Notes under the pieces: generated by a model
Seen by the model: only the letters and a program-made list of their open reading frames with translations
Told to the model about the DNA's origin: nothing
The model's database searches: none
Shown here: one piece after another, positions 30,101 to 39,200 of the stretch
Numbering within the stretch: the first letter of the stretch is position 1
Layout of the letters: each line of letters begins with the position of its first letter
Assembly: GCF_000227135.1 (NCBI RefSeq)
Contig: NC_018235.1
Location: 124,001 to 188,000, forward strand
DNA from: Leishmania donovani
Taxonomy: Eukaryota > Euglenozoa > Kinetoplastea > Trypanosomatida > Trypanosomatidae
Direction of reading: 5' to 3'
Length of the DNA: 64,000 nt
Made by a program: the position numbers and the translations under genes

Positions 30101-30386
30101 TCAGCAGCTACGGAGGTCTGCGGCGAATGTGGTGGAGCCACCGTCCGCAGTCGCCGCCAACCACGGATCCACTGCCTCCACGGCCGCGTCCTTTTCGGCT
30201 CCGCGACCGCCGCCACCGCACTCTCCATCGAAGGGCGTGAGCGCCTCTGCGTCGGCCGACATGCGCACAGAGGCGCCTACATTATCGAGGGAGGAGTTCG
30301 ACTCCACTGGCCAACCTACAGCAGCTGCGGGCGTGACCCGCCACGTCAGCGGTCCGCTCTACTTCCGTGCCCGGCCAGCGCGGTAG
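24135..30386 (+). CDS. Giant coiled-coil protein
   Basis: A 2,083-aa protein. The start is the ATG at 24135 in an excellent context (GCCGCCATGG). The frame is open upstream only to a GTG at 23970. Residues 1-300 are Ser/Ala-rich and disordered. Long heptad-type Gln/Glu/Arg/Leu/Ala stretches follow at about 304-480, 535-600, 740-850, 1010-1210 and 1510-1640. A helical, less charged segment (about 1270-1500) lies between them. The last 430 residues are disordered, Pro/Ser-rich, and end in a basic tail. There is no signal peptide or membrane span. Such architecture is usual for cytoskeletal, basal-body or flagellar scaffold proteins in trypanosomatids, but nothing in the sequence fixes the location. 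No catalytic motif is seen. Confidence 0.88.
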   Translation: MDVSTFSSSAQDDARVTSASLSGDDAATAEASLYPSSSTPLAAAAASSLSPVGMGSATTADVGRWDATTILEALRWMSGAESSGSRWQGRPLEIGDPPANRSCTPVESSMGAPNVSPQAALPHSAAVLPTSQEHCSRSRAPAASEPIPPAAIAAAQQGPSCCAPSSSPPAPLGQEDATVSPHDHTPTQRRIAAAHAHRMERCDGVEVQPHIRADTGPTAGVDSIGLVSSIFASRSAATAASRTSPQESEVPPAAAVRRARSAPLQALASAAVSAAWGPVAAPQSAAVGTGVGGTLWQQAFAAHAETLLRETQQQVDELRRYQQKAAREAQRADAVAAANRALEVQLAEADAKRAEDRAAHESAVNALSQQVLRLEEAVGVLRRTKLELQRQIKGAQTAAAQQEAVHRRELREVRSAFESELKRMRAEQHLQADEWRHERHRLEEKLVEWDVTEVAVSTQQMQLLTRRAELERKHEAVAAASLGAAPTPAYEAEAERAAAVPRVDAATSTDVVALPAAQAIPQESDASPYTRVHRDVLAQQQLREQTMLSELSIADARIQQESKQRRLAEERVAELLEQSEQLREALTNAEAAAANTERVSEVARQETAVAVTAKAAGGRDNAGHQMGRRDAVAHGTEHDLRTQQRLLQEIQYEYTALRRESSALFERHREQQRCETERWAAVRSAVGAVLHVAGLHDVRSTLEHAAAAAADTSNLSCLGEVLADSSEASLNATLAALDTLASTLRSQQQAAAADEAALQQQRRLSTLEEALRVAEAQNEARIASLSATEAQLHESQRELSAWQRRHNDLAARQDVYDAAWRAAEVQLKQIIGILRRALREYAQPLSASLARLSSPGDDADSAGRRVTRRRSARAVKRRSQSSPASAASLDGIEDSEGHAAMLPTTADAAPVWASDGDAIADADLDDLLQDAFVLPKVAGEGDKMDRPEAVADGEGESLSRRRTTRTANLPQSSAATLVVVESTDGGSDASHSEVRRDMAVVVWGLLKLLTAWRDRQHALVEARKALQRQLADMTAKNTALVEERREAATRCQRQLRLSRAAEQRRAHQLEQAHKELEDVKRKHMLGSAQAHQKAAEWEGEREALRRRLRVAEEQLNRAEQALVEADVDHNAQHASQEMLQHALSDVTAARDRLERRQADLCVHIEDLETRLSVTERTQTDLHALITTSVAFIVRLLADHEQLQEHYRVLRTLAWTDAQTARMVERVLENCCPERSEQATALAGERGLPWSTGAASGVSASPAGAAPHSATSSTLLRIAGHAVRAVLRLSRLLTARQRLRSHAGTRRSDGSILSPSAAAAEPASLQPLLLALSSAFAWGAATPALNNAAASLHDSRLRRYATRPDSCVLPVVHLPAPLELAAVAHNEAAEVEAGGHAGLSKVRFDLRSRACEDEETYIGADHHQQRQLVQLLTVAQIDMQAPTTRHLCDGVLAASSASARATVELLQLAQVREALSATLLRRRGRNRLSIAKPQPVLPVPDLRPLLPDRLAALLQSHLQRAVTQTCQVAESHMLVQRLMHHNETLVSALKMRTNEHAAASAEVRSLTSQLQLQQAERAERTAVQERLVEVRASLLRERELRRAAEARLAELQQARLQWLSDREQYKREVYSLNMELASTSVGGASPAGGGTRPLPPFAHGGGAGPALATSALSIQVDNTTMSDAARRPAAPPSHLDALADSVMDGSALCEQDFAHGSHPQVWRAAAFAAEVDYQRNSENVYYHELLRNGHERDSHARAGHRHGGNIGAHADAPKWSSAHGETPPLRTPHYRPRTNLPTPQDLAESGSPDDTRSAGAAPGAGGGGGGVRPTSDTDASLWNEQRQPHGPSCAIGLSPTAASMDTLKTTTPAERPPAPQPLLTSANALELYVPSVARQREKPRSHNAVNCEERRLDTTAKTTRAKRKTINNEGFGIVSHAAATASPSSSFLADAPAPESDVCAATPPPLSPPPPLRSTADTETPAEERRGSTHQQLRRSAANVVEPPSAVAANHGSTASTAASFSAPRPPPPHSPSKGVSASASADMRTEAPTLSREEFDSTGQPTAAAGVTRHVSGPLYFRARPAR

Positions 30387-31101
30387 CGGTGCCAGCCATT
30401 TCCGTCGCCGCGCGCTTCCAGATCTGCAGTAGTATTCACGAACCCCGTTCCTTGCCCTTACTGTTCTTGTTTTCCTGCGATCTGGCGGACAGGGCGTCCC
30501 CTCGCGATTTTATGTGTGTGTGTGTGTGTGTGTCGCCACTGCTGCACGTGCGACGCAGACGCTGGACGCAGGTGTACGTCAGGGGGGGGGCACCAAGCCG
30601 CCCCCTCTTTGTTCTGCGGGCAAGTCGAGTGCGCCGCGTTCTTCTCCTTCCGCGACTCACACGCACACCTCCGCGCCCGCTCTGCTTGCGGATGCGCACA
30701 TTCCGCCAGCCACGGCGATTCTCGCAGCTGCACCCTCCCTCTTTCTCGTCCTCGTCGTCCCTCGTCGCCGCTCCATGCTGGCCCGCAGCGCTTTCCACCT
30801 CTCCACTGCCACCACCCTTCACAAGCACGCGCGCACCTATTCGCCGGCAGCCCTCCTTGATTGAAGCGACGAGCGACGCCTCCGTGACCGCGTCGCCTGC
30901 AATCCGCATTTTATTTTATTTTTTTCTTCGTTGCTTGCCGGCTGCTTCACTGCACCTGAGCTCCACAAGGAGAGAGGAGGAGAGGGTGGCGCGGTCGCTT
31001 GATCAAGCCTCTTCCTCTTCCCCTTCCCCTTCCCCGCCCCGCTCAATGGTGTTGCTATCATCCATCCACGTTCGCAACGCTCTGCGCTCCTCGTTCCGCT
31101 G
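30387..31101. other. Intergenic spacer upstream of ATG6
   Basis: The spacer contains (TG)n at 30513-30533, a G9 run (30582-30590), CT-rich sequence and a T-rich tract at about 30909-30930. No gene is seen. Confidence 0.6.
30909..30960 (+). promoter_or_regulatory. Candidate spliced-leader acceptor for ATG6
   Basis: A T-rich run (TTTTATTTTATTTTTTTCTT) and pyrimidine-rich sequence end in CACCTGAG, with AG at 30959-30960. This is 141 nt before the ATG at 31102. Confidence 0.45.
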
Positions 31102-34100
31102 ATGAAGAGAGGCGCCTCTGATGTGCCAAACAGCGCCGCAAACCCCCTCGTCTGTGCTGAAGGATCGCACGCCTCGGCCCCTCCTCCTGCCGCTCTGCAG
31201 CCAAACCTGCATGCAGCATGTCCCGTAGCGCCCCACACCCGTGGTATCGTGCCCAGCGTGGCAAGAGGCGGCGGCGGTGCGCCCTGGCCGGCTAGTGCGC
31301 TTCGATTCACGTGCTGTCGCTGCCGGCGCTCGTTGGTGGTCCGCCCAGCAATGCAAAGTAGCGCTGCACCGATTCTGCCACCGTCGCACGGGCTCGCCTC
31401 GCTGTCGAGCGGTTCCGCGGTTTCCGTTGAAGGGGCGCAGCCGCATGTCTTCTGCTTGTCGTCAGAGGCATCCACAGTAGAGAGTGCCGTACGCGGCTCG
31501 CACGCGACGTGCGGTGCCGGTCGCACCTTCCGCCCCCTCGTGCCACCAGCGACGGCTCTGGGCAACGAGGAGTTTACAGCTCGATGCAAGGGCACCTGTG
31601 ATGCTATCGCTGGCGTACCGGCCACCGTCACATCGACTGGCATCTTTGAGGAGTGCGACCAACTTGCCTGCAGCACCACCGCGCACTTCACGGACGAGGC
31701 GCTTCTCGACGCGTTGCCGTCGCACTTCTTCTCCTCAGCGGAGCTGCTGACCTCATCGCACCTGGCGGATCTGCTCTCGCACGCGCAAGAGAGCTGCGCT
31801 GCTGCTGCCCCGATGAGCATGTGTGCGGAGAGGACCGCCACGAGCACCCGCGCGCTGACATCGTCGCCTCCGCCACATTCCCCCAGTAGTGCCGCTCCGT
31901 CTTTTGCGCCCGCCGTCCCCTCAGATGCTGCGGTGCTGAACGTGTCGCAGCTGGCCTCCCTAGGTGTGCCGGTGCGAAGCGCGACGAGCAGAGACGCGGA
32001 TGAGGCAGAGGATAAAGAAGCTCGTGACACCCTTGGCTCAGGTGCGATGCTGCGACTACCGGTCCACTCGATGCAGGAGACGAGCAGCTCCAGTGCAGTA
32101 CACCAAGACAGCCAACCTCACTTCACACCCGCTGCCGAGCACGACGGCGAGCGCACTGACACGCGCGCGCGGACGCCCCCTCCACGAGACCCCAGCACCG
32201 CCATCCGACCGCCGCAGTTGCCCGCGGAAGAGGAAGCCCGTACAACGCTTGTTACGCCCAGCTCCGTCGACTCTGCCGCCCCGTGCACGCTAGCGACACA
32301 CCCGCTCGTGGCGGACAACGTATGCGCGGACCTTCCAGCGTCCAGCTCACGGACATCTTTCTCTTCTCCCCCGCCACCCGAACCAGCGCCGACGTCTCGC
32401 CTTGGCCCCGGCATGAACGCAGCAACACCGGAAGGCGATCCTGCAGTCCCCGTGCCCTTCGATGAGCTCTGCCGCCGTTGGATGCGCCTTCTCGCCCGCA
32501 CAGCGGTACCGCATGAGCAGCCACTCTGCATCGACTGCTGGCGCGGTGCATGTCTTGCCCCGCTGCAGCAGCGCACGCGACTCTCGCTAGAGGGCATGAA
32601 GACACTTGCCACAATCATCTCGAGCACGCCGGCTGAAAAGCTTCGCTTCTTCACCATGTGCTACACCGAACCGGCAGCGGCGCCGTTGCGGGGAGCCTTC
32701 GCCAATTCAGCCGGCTTGCGCCGAGGCTTTGATGAGGTCGAGAACGGGCAAGCAGTCGACTCGATGGCAGCGGCTGAGAACCTCAGTAGGGCCCTGCCGC
32801 TCATCTCACTCGACGCGGTCGCCGCGAACCTGTTCGGCGCTAACGAGGAAGGCTTGCTGAGTTCGCTAGAGGCGCTCTCGACGCCTCACGGAAGGTGTTT
32901 CCCACCAACGCGAGGGGCTGCCAGAGCGCTGAAGCCGTTGCCGTGCTCCTCGGACGCGCCTCTCGAGCTACGTGAGGCTTCTCACGCAGAATACGGCGAC
33001 GACGCAGAACAGATGATGGCGGAGTTGGAGAGACTGCGGGCCCAACAAGCGAACCTGGAGCGGCAACTCGCGGTGCTGCGAGATGTGCTGCATTCCCTGG
33101 AGTTCACGACCCACCCTCACAGCAATCGCGGGGAACAGTTCCGTGACACCGTCGCTGCGCCACCGTCAGCGGTGACACCACCAGGATGGAAGGAGCTGGC
33201 GGTGGCGCACAACATACGCGAGGTGCAGCGCGCCTTCACCGTCAGCGATGAGGCAGCAGAGCGGCAGCACGCCATGGAGGACCTCATGAAAAGCTTCGCC
33301 TACGTATCCTCCACGCCGATCGATGCCCTCTGCTTTCCGATTGACGTCTCCGGCCCCATCGGGCTCATTGCAGGACTGCGGCTGGGTCTTGTTCCACCGT
33401 ACTCTGGGTCCAGCAGCGGCCGCACCGGCTCCGGTGACGGCGACGTACGCGGCGGCGGCGCCTCAGTAGCATGCACGATGTCGGCGCTGCCGCCGCTCGC
33501 CCATGCGGCCGTGTCTGTGTCCGAGGAGAGCATGCACCTCGACGGTTTTGTGCAACGCCAGCTGGGCTACGCCCAGCTCCTGCTCAGCGGCAACACGAGC
33601 GCCGACGGCGACGGCCACAGCGACGCCGTTAAGAAGAGGAGTAGCGAGAGGAGCACTGGCGTGAATGGGAGTGCGTCTTGTGGCGATGCGGCGCCAACGG
33701 CAGCAGCGGCTTCCTCTGCCCCGGCATCGACCGCGGCAGCGAAGGCGAGCACGCGCGTGTCGCCGCTGGAGGTGAACGCAGCGTGCGGTTATATGCTGCT
33801 GCTGCTGAACTACCTGGCACACGTGAATGGCTTCTCGTTCAGCACGGCTGTGCTGCGGCCTGCCGGGGATCGAAGCACGGTAGCGCTGCTGAAGCGCGTG
33901 CCGGTCTCTGCCAGCGGCGCGAAAGATTGTGGTGGTGCTGCCGCTGCGACGAAGTCCTCGGTCTTCTCTCCTTTTACACTCAGCTACTTCACCAGGAAAG
34001 GTGCCGCTTTCACGCAGGCCCGCGGCGACGCGAAGTCGGCGAGGGCGACGGCAAGGTCCTCGGTCGCACATGTGGTGGACCACGAAGTCGACTTCTACCT

Positions 34101-34917
34101 CACCGACCGCCTCCTGGCGTGGCGGACGTTCGGCGCCGCCTGCGTGGCGGTGGCCACGTGTGTGAAGGAGCTGGCTGATGCGCTGCATGAGAGTCTCCGC
34201 TGTTGGCGAGTGCGGGAGAGCATGGTGTGCCGACCTGCACCATCGGCGGCGCCAGCTGCGCCTTCAGGCACGGTAAAGGGCACGGAGGACGCCTCCGACT
34301 TTGGGACCGCACCCGCAGCGCCCGCTGATGCGGGAAGCCTCGAAGGCGCGCAAGCCCGCCGAGATGGGGCCGCTGCCTGCAAGCAGCCACGGGCACCTGT
34401 GCCTTTGCCCCAACTCTTGCAAAACTTGGCCGGCACCAACGATCATCTGATCAGCGCAGCGAATGCACTGAGCAGCAGTGCGCCACACGTGAGCGCGGCC
34501 GTTCTCGACACGGCGGGAAGCCTGGGTACGACGCCAGCGGTACGCGGCAACGATTTGAGGAAGTCTGCGAGCACGTCGTCCCGTCCGCAGCCACCGCAGG
34601 AGGCGCAGTCTGCGCAACGCCGCAGCTCCCCAGCAGTTGGGGGGAGGTTCCCGCTTCAGCCTCCCTTTCGAACGCGTGGCGACACCGTGGACGGCTTCTC
34701 TGTGCGTCACGGCAGCGTCTCAGAGGCGATTTGGACCCTCGGCATGAAGAAGCTCCTGGCAAATGTGCAGTGGTGCAGGGAGGCGACGGTGGAGCTGGAA
34801 CGGCTGTATGCCATCACCGGGGAGGCGGCCAACGATGGGGCCGACGAGCAGGTGAGTGAGGATGACGGAGAGGTCGCTGGGCAGGTGGACACCATCGCCG
34901 GCATGAGAAGGGAGTAG
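31102..34917 (+). CDS. ATG6: ATG6 / Beclin-1 homologue (enlarged)
   Basis: A 1,271-aa protein with the family landmarks of ATG6/Beclin-1, the regulatory subunit of the class III PI3-kinase (VPS34) complex acting in autophagosome nucleation and endosomal sorting. Two CxxC pairs are present as in Beclin: C71/C74 (TCCRCRRSLVV) near the N-terminus and C476/C479 (PLCIDCW). A coiled coil spans about 633-670 (MMAELERLRAQQANLERQLA). PIDALCFPIDVSGPIGLIAG (about 735-754) then fits the strand leading to the Beclin evolutionarily conserved domain. The ECD itself begins near 889 (VNAACGYMLLLLNYLAHVNG), continues through SYFTRKGAAF (about 962), and ends with IWTLGMKKLLANVQWC. Human Beclin-1 is about 450 aa. 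The extra length here is Ser/Ala/Thr-rich insertions between motifs and inside the ECD. No BH3-type motif is obvious. The start follows a T-rich acceptor tract. Confidence 0.88.
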   Translation: MKRGASDVPNSAANPLVCAEGSHASAPPPAALQPNLHAACPVAPHTRGIVPSVARGGGGAPWPASALRFTCCRCRRSLVVRPAMQSSAAPILPPSHGLASLSSGSAVSVEGAQPHVFCLSSEASTVESAVRGSHATCGAGRTFRPLVPPATALGNEEFTARCKGTCDAIAGVPATVTSTGIFEECDQLACSTTAHFTDEALLDALPSHFFSSAELLTSSHLADLLSHAQESCAAAAPMSMCAERTATSTRALTSSPPPHSPSSAAPSFAPAVPSDAAVLNVSQLASLGVPVRSATSRDADEAEDKEARDTLGSGAMLRLPVHSMQETSSSSAVHQDSQPHFTPAAEHDGERTDTRARTPPPRDPSTAIRPPQLPAEEEARTTLVTPSSVDSAAPCTLATHPLVADNVCADLPASSSRTSFSSPPPPEPAPTSRLGPGMNAATPEGDPAVPVPFDELCRRWMRLLARTAVPHEQPLCIDCWRGACLAPLQQRTRLSLEGMKTLATIISSTPAEKLRFFTMCYTEPAAAPLRGAFANSAGLRRGFDEVENGQAVDSMAAAENLSRALPLISLDAVAANLFGANEEGLLSSLEALSTPHGRCFPPTRGAARALKPLPCSSDAPLELREASHAEYGDDAEQMMAELERLRAQQANLERQLAVLRDVLHSLEFTTHPHSNRGEQFRDTVAAPPSAVTPPGWKELAVAHNIREVQRAFTVSDEAAERQHAMEDLMKSFAYVSSTPIDALCFPIDVSGPIGLIAGLRLGLVPPYSGSSSGRTGSGDGDVRGGGASVACTMSALPPLAHAAVSVSEESMHLDGFVQRQLGYAQLLLSGNTSADGDGHSDAVKKRSSERSTGVNGSASCGDAAPTAAAASSAPASTAAAKASTRVSPLEVNAACGYMLLLLNYLAHVNGFSFSTAVLRPAGDRSTVALLKRVPVSASGAKDCGGAAAATKSSVFSPFTLSYFTRKGAAFTQARGDAKSARATARSSVAHVVDHEVDFYLTDRLLAWRTFGAACVAVATCVKELADALHESLRCWRVRESMVCRPAPSAAPAAPSGTVKGTEDASDFGTAPAAPADAGSLEGAQARRDGAAACKQPRAPVPLPQLLQNLAGTNDHLISAANALSSSAPHVSAAVLDTAGSLGTTPAVRGNDLRKSASTSSRPQPPQEAQSAQRRSSPAVGGRFPLQPPFRTRGDTVDGFSVRHGSVSEAIWTLGMKKLLANVQWCREATVELERLYAITGEAANDGADEQVSEDDGEVAGQVDTIAGMRRE

Positions 34918-36257
34918 TTGACGCGCTGCGTGTGGGCGCCTTCGTGCATTGTGGGTGCGTGGAAAGCGTCCAAGGAGAGGTGGCGGCGACGGTGATGGCA
35001 AGGGGTCCCGATCCGGCGCCCGTCATCCACAGAGAAACACACACATACACACACACACAGAGACGGTGTGTTTAGTTGATCCGTCTCCGGCACTCTCCTC
35101 AGTTTGGTCGTATCGCCACCGCCTCTCTCCTTCCTCCCTCACCATCACCGCCTTCGCTACGCCTTGCGCGCATGTTGTCTTCTTGAACCACCATGGCGCC
35201 GTCGCGGGATCATGTCTTGCCTCTCGCGCTTCTCACGCCTGTCCATCAGCGTGAAAAGAAGCACGCCAGCACACGCACATACGCGCGCTCGCACGTGACT
35301 CGGAGAGGACGCGTCGGAAGGCAGAGAGGGGGAGGGCACCGACGACGCAAGCTGAATCCGCGGCCTGTGCAAGCACGCAGCGGGCGGGTCTGGCAAGTCA
35401 CTGCCCTTGCGTTCAGCGCTGGTTGGGCACACGACGGCCAGCACGCAAAAAAAAAGGCCCAGAAGCGGCGCAACGTCCGATTCTGGGCTCTGCCCGTCAG
35501 ACGCTTACGGTTTACGTGACGACGGCGTTCCCAAAGCTGGTCTCTGTGCCTGTGAGTTTGTGTGTTTGTGTGTGTGCCTTCAGTTACATCGATGACGTCG
35601 TCTCCCCCGCCCGCCCGCGCGCCTCTTCTGCATTCGGCTGACCCTCTTGTCTGGGTCGGTCTGCATACTGCAGCGCACACGCGCACGGAGGCGTTGCCTT
35701 CGTCGCCTCCTCCCTCTCTTGCGTGCCTCAATGGCTCTAAGCACCGAGCCCAGCGCCCCTCTCGAGGACGTCTCCTGCGCACTCAGCCACGGCTTGCACA
35801 CACACACACACACGCACACACGCACAGAGAGAGAGACATAAATACGTGCATACGTCAACATACGCCGTCGGTAGATTCGGTGCCGGAGATCGTGCACGTG
35901 GCGCGTGCGTGTGCTGCACCAGCGCCCTTCTTTGCGTCTTGCCACCATCGCCCCACCCACCCACGCACCCCTGCCCTTCCTCCCGAACTCTTCCCTTCGC
36001 AAACACGCCGCACCCAGCGTCCTCCGCACACCCCACCGCCCAGCACGTGTGTACGAACACACCCACGCTCACGTAACCGTCACCGAGCTGCTCCCATCCG
36101 TCTTTCTCTCGAACACACACACACACACGACTTCCTCTGCTGTATCAGCGCCCGTATACAGACACAAGCAGGCACGCTCGGGGTGGGCACCGGTACGGCC
36201 ACTACCACGACCGTCTCTCGCTCTCCACGTGGGTAGGTGGCGCCTTCTGGAAGGGTG
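34918..36257. other. Intergenic spacer
   Basis: The spacer holds (CA)n tracts (35039-35060, 35796-35813, 36112-36129), an A9 run (35447-35455) and pyrimidine tracts. A 108-codon frame at 35193-35519 has a Kozak-like ATG but shadow-like Arg-rich composition and is not called as a gene. Confidence 0.6.
36090..36148 (+). promoter_or_regulatory. Candidate spliced-leader acceptor for the WDR17-like gene
   Basis: The tract GCTCCCATCCGTCTTTCTCTC, then (CA)n, then GACTTCCTCTGCTGTATCAG places AG at 36147-36148. A later AG at 36235-36236 is also possible. Confidence 0.35.
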
Positions 36258-39200
36258 ATGGCGCTCTCCCCAACCGCCTACGTCTCGCCCGGCTGCAGCG
36301 CGCAGTGCCGGCAGTGCGTCAGTGCCAAGCCAGACTCCTTCGCCTTTGCCTCCGTTCAGAGCATCTCTCTCTACCGAGTGAGCACCGCGAACGTGACCAT
36401 CCCAACGAGCGCGAGCAGCACCCCAGCGCAGGCGCAGCAGCAACACCAGTCGCTCGAAACGATCGCCATTACAGACTACCCGCTGGTGACCCTCTTCGGC
36501 CATGGCGCCAACGCCGCCATCGCGGCCTTCTCGTACAACGATGACTACATGGCATGCCTGACGCCGCAGAACAAGCAGGTTCTTCTGTGGCGCTTGAAGG
36601 ATGCAGAGACGCTCACGGCGAAAAAGATTACCAGCACCGCTCTGTCCGACGCCTTTAAGCGCGAGGGCAACCCGTCCACAATGTGCCTCGCCGGCAGGCA
36701 CCATGTTCTCTGCGGCACGAACACAGGGCGGCTCATCTCGCTCAACACGAATCTCGACAACGCCGAGCCGCGCAGCGTCGCTATTCCGCCATCGCAGCAA
36801 CGCGGGAACGCACAGCAGCCCCGCTCGCCATTATCACCGGGGAACGCGTACAGTGTCCCCGCTGTAGCCGGTCCGCTGAGCTCCCTCAATCCCAGCGGCA
36901 CGAGCAGCGCAGCGGCGGCCGCGGTGGAATCGGTAGAGTGCATTGTGGCGGCAACAGCGCGGCCAGAGGCAGTCGCGTGCGGCACCTCGGATGGTACGCT
37001 GTGCCTGCTGACGCTGAACGCAAGCACGGGTCTGCTTGTGACGGCTTCGCTGTGCCCGTTCCCAGCAAAGGAGAAGAGCGACACAGTCCTCGACGTGAAC
37101 CCGCTACCGGTCACCTCCCTCGCCTTCGAGCCAACCTCTGCGCAGTACCTCGCTGTCGGCTCGCAAGACGGCGCGCTGGCGCTCTGTGATATGAACAAGA
37201 ATTCCATCGTGCAGATATTTGAGGTCAGCAAGCTGCCTGAGAAACACATAAGCTCCATCGCCTGGATCCCCGGTGAGGCAGGCGCCTTCTACACCGCCAG
37301 CACTGACAGTCCGGTGCTCCGCAAGTGGTCTGTCTCCAGCAAGTCGGTCGTCGGCAGCGTGAGCATCATGGTGATGCAGCAGATGCCACAGCAGCGGAGC
37401 TCAGGTGCACGCGGCGCAGCAGACGCGAGCGACTCCGCCGACGCGGAGCACAGCAGCAGCAGAATCGGCATACGCAGTGTGGCCTGCATCGACCAGACAC
37501 GCGTCGTTGTGGGGCTGACAAACGGATCCGTGAAGGTCTACGACGTGACACAGCAGCGGCTGGAGTGCGACATCGTGACGGGCCACACAGACGCAACGCT
37601 CAGTTGCAAGCTGTCGAAGCACGATCGCGACCAGGCGGCGACGGGCGGTGTCGATGGGATGATCCGTGTGTGGAACTTGCGCACGCTCAGCCAGCAGTAC
37701 AGCATCCCGGTGGGGCCCGTGATGGTGCACTCTGTAGACTGGTCCCCGAATGGCAAGCACCTCATTGCCGCCCTCGGTAGCGGTGAGGTGGTCATGTACT
37801 CCACGTCGACAAACCGCGAGTCGTGGCGCACGCCGGTCTTCTCGGAGCTTGTCTACCGCGTCTGCTGGGCCGCGGGTGACTCCAGCCTCATCGCCGCCAC
37901 CTCCCGCAGCGGCGTCGCCGTGCTCTCCTCGAAGGACGGGAAGGTGGTTCGGCGCTACCCCGCCACGCGCGGCGCCTTCTACGGTGTCGACATCGAGCCC
38001 GCCAAGAGCAAGATGATAGCCGCCGGCTCGCACGATCACCGCATCTACGTGTACAACCTCTCCAGCAGCAGCGAGCACCCCGTGCACGTGCTGGCAGGTC
38101 ACACGGACGCCGTCTGCGACGTTGCCTACAACCCAACAGCGCTGAACTACCTCCTTTCGGGCAGCTACGACGGCACGCTGCGCGTGTGGGACCTCTCGTC
38201 GAACGACGCGCACACTATCTCTGTATCGTCGCGTGCGCTGAAGGGCCACGCCGACCGCGTGCGCAGCGTGGCATGGTGCAGCCTGGCGCCCTACTTGGTC
38301 ATCAGTGGCTCCGCGGATGCGTCGATCCGCCTATGGGACATCCGCAACGGCGTCGCCATAACCACCGTGCGCGGCCACAACGCGGATGTCGTCGCCATCT
38401 CGAGTCACGTCGACCGTCCGCTCACGTTCTTGTCGGCCGCGCGTGATAGCACGCTGGTGGCGTGGAGCGTAGCCCTGCTGCGGCAGGTGTACCTCGACGC
38501 CGCCCTGGGCACCCTTGAGAACTGCATTGTGGCCGACCCGTCCTCGCTCATGGGCGTGGCCGCGTCCAGCGTGACCGTCTCGCAGGTGGCCGGCGCAGCA
38601 GTGCAGCGGCTTGCCAAGGAACTCGCCGAGTGTGCGAGTAGGCCGGCGGAGCGGCTGCAGAAGCTGGTGAGCTTCTTTGAGTCCCCCAACGGGGCGGCGG
38701 AGGTGGCGGAGATGGCGCTCTGCGCGGTGGACCCGGCAGCGTACCAGGTGGCGGTAGCAGAGGGGAAGACGGCCGCGACGGGGCTCGTTGTGCCGGCGCG
38801 GAGCCTAGCAGAGGCGGCGCGTGCTCATGCCACGTACACCAACGAGCGCGCCCACAGCAAGTCCGTCAACGCTGCCGGGCCGTCGTATAGGAAGCAGCGC
38901 CTGCTGGAGGCGGCCGACGAGCTGTTACGCGTGGGTCAGCTGGAGGCGCACTGCAACGTGCTCATGGAGGCGGAGGAGTGGGACCGCGCGATTGCGGCGA
39001 GCCCAGCCATCTCACGTGCTTACTGGCGCAGTGTCTGCCAGAAGGCCGCAGAGGCAATGGAGGCGGCCGGCGACGCGCGCGCCGTGGCCTACTACATCAT
39101 CGGTGAGCATGCCCACAAGGCTGCGCAACTGCTGACACGCCTGTCGCAGCGCCACTACGATGCTGCCACAGTGGTGTGCCAGACGTGTCCGCAGGTCGCC

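Noticed and set aside
30837..32030. 397-codon - strand frame over the ATG6 5' region
   Set aside because: It is antisense to the start of ATG6 and crosses its predicted acceptor; the composition is that of a shadow.
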